Shown: in pieces, positions 4,619 through 5,360 of the stretch | How positions within the stretch are numbered: the stretch's first letter is position 1 | Layout of the letters: each line of letters opens with the position of its first letter | NCBI GenBank assembly: GCA_001795165.1 | Contig: MGNS01000093.1 | Span: 6,113 to 11,472 of the forward strand | From: Chloroflexi bacterium RBG_16_57_11 | GTDB lineage: Bacteria; Chloroflexota; Anaerolineae; Anaerolineales; UBA4823 | DNA length: 5,360 bases | Direction: 5' to 3' | Notes under the pieces: model-generated | What the model saw: only the letters and a program-made list of their open reading frames with translations | Databases searched by the model: none | What the model was told of the DNA's origin: nothing | Position numbers and translations under genes: made by a program

Positions 4619-5360
4619 ATGAACCATCTGGCAACCGTGAATAATGTGCAAGTCGCGACCCCCGCAGTGAGCGGGCTGGAAGCCGCCGTGGGCAACACGC
4701 CGCTGCTGCCGCTGCGCCGGGTCGGCGCGCACCTGCCGCCGGGCGTACAGGTCTTCGCCAAGGCAGAGTGGTTCAACCCCGGCGGCTCGGTGAAGGACCG
4801 CCCGGCGCTGAACATCCTGCGCACGGCGCTGTGCAACGGCTCGCTGGAAGGCGGAAAGCGCCTGCTGGATTCGACCTCGGGCAATATGGGCATCTCCTAT
4901 GCCACCTTTGGGGCGGCACTGGGCGTGCCTGTGACGCTGGCGCTGCCAGGCAACGCCAGCCCGGAGCGCATCGCCATCTTGCGCGCCCTGGGGGCCGAGC
5001 TGGTGCTCACCGACCCGCTGGAAGGCTCGGACGGGGCGCTGTGTGTGGCCCGCCAGATGGCGGCGGAGCAGCCGGAGCGCTACTTCTACGCCAACCAGTA
5101 CGACAACCCGGCTAATTGGGAAGCGCATTACCACTCCACAGGCCCGGAAATTGTCCAGCAGACCGGCGGACAGGTCACACATTTCATCGCCGGGCTGGGC
5201 ACCTCCGGCACGCTGACGGGGGTCGGGCGTTACCTGCGCCAGTACAACCCCGCCATCCAGCTCATCGCCCTGCAGCCTGACTCATCCTTCCACGGCCTGG
5301 AGGGGCTGAAGCACATGCCCACCGCCATTAAACCGGGCATCTACGACACAAGACTCCCGG
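4619..5360 (+). CDS. cysM: Cysteine synthase, CysM-type, partial at right edge
   Basis: The open frame runs 247 codons from ATG 4619 off the right edge without a stop. It is a fold type II PLP enzyme that builds cysteine from an activated serine (O-acetylserine or O-phosphoserine) and sulfide, in the cytoplasm. Visible marks are NTPLLPL (26-32), the PLP lysine K59 in NPGGSVKDRPA, the substrate loop STSGNMG (85-91), NPANWEAHYHSTGPEI (163-178) and the PLP phosphate loop GTSGT (194-198). HGLEGLKHM (225-233) replaces the CysK-type glycine-rich loop, so it belongs with CysM-like rather than CysK enzymes. GGAGAG (4611-4616) just before the ATG is the ribosome site. An extra N-terminal stretch of about 20 residues precedes the family core. 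It is likely controlled by the leader attenuator upstream. Which activated serine it uses is not settled; threonine synthase-like and cystathionine beta-synthase relatives are less likely. Confidence 0.88.
   Translation, partial: MNHLATVNNVQVATPAVSGLEAAVGNTPLLPLRRVGAHLPPGVQVFAKAEWFNPGGSVKDRPALNILRTALCNGSLEGGKRLLDSTSGNMGISYATFGAALGVPVTLALPGNASPERIAILRALGAELVLTDPLEGSDGALCVARQMAAEQPERYFYANQYDNPANWEAHYHSTGPEIVQQTGGQVTHFIAGLGTSGTLTGVGRYLRQYNPAIQLIALQPDSSFHGLEGLKHMPTAIKPGIYDTRLP

Noticed and set aside
4475..5182. Long minus-strand ORF of 235 codons
   Set aside because: It lies opposite the cysteine synthase frame and the attenuator. Its translation is low-complexity and Arg/Gln/His-rich, typical of an antisense shadow in GC-rich DNA, whereas the plus frame shows clear enzyme motifs.

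Overview
The window looks like a piece of a moderately GC-rich bacterial chromosome. The protein families, several TATAAT-N6-start leaderless-type gene starts, and a GxxExxY nuclease gene set among CGGATT-type repeats would suit Chloroflexi (Anaerolineae-like). That is an impression from sequence style, not a demonstrated assignment.

Positions 1-2476 (+) are a tight serine-biosynthesis operon. It holds the C-terminal end of a class V aminotransferase (phosphoserine aminotransferase role inferred from context), a short-form D-3-phosphoglycerate dehydrogenase (serA) 3 bp later, and a DUF1015-family protein of unknown function that starts about 20 bp after serA. A stem-loop with a T-rich tail (about 2493-2575) probably ends the operon.

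Positions 2577-3725 are repeat territory. Three head-to-tail units begin with GACAACGGATT-like ends and share a 16-base core. Unit 1 (2631-3253) has inverted ends and carries a GxxExxY / PD-(D/E)XK nuclease-like gene. Unit 2 (3281-3512) keeps both ends but has lost the interior except a C-terminal coding tail. Unit 3 (3558 to about 3668) keeps only the left end, a promoter and six codons. This resembles a mobile or formerly mobile cassette with deletion derivatives.

Positions 3726-4260 (-) hold a DUF4160/DUF2442 gene pair, of a kind often suspected to be toxin-antitoxin-like. The DUF4160 gene is frameshifted shortly after its PPHFH motif and has an extended -10 promoter placed for leaderless transcription.

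Positions 4342-5360 (+) are the most striking part. A good sigma-70-type promoter is followed by an 11-codon leader ORF (MFTCMCLRRGQ, two Cys codons), three mutually exclusive pairings and a terminator with a T-tract. A CysM-type cysteine synthase gene follows and runs off the window edge. The arrangement reads as a cysteine-sensing, trp-style transcription attenuator controlling cysteine synthesis. With the serine operon upstream, the window covers much of the route from 3-phosphoglycerate to cysteine, though a phosphoserine phosphatase and serine acetyltransferase are not visible.
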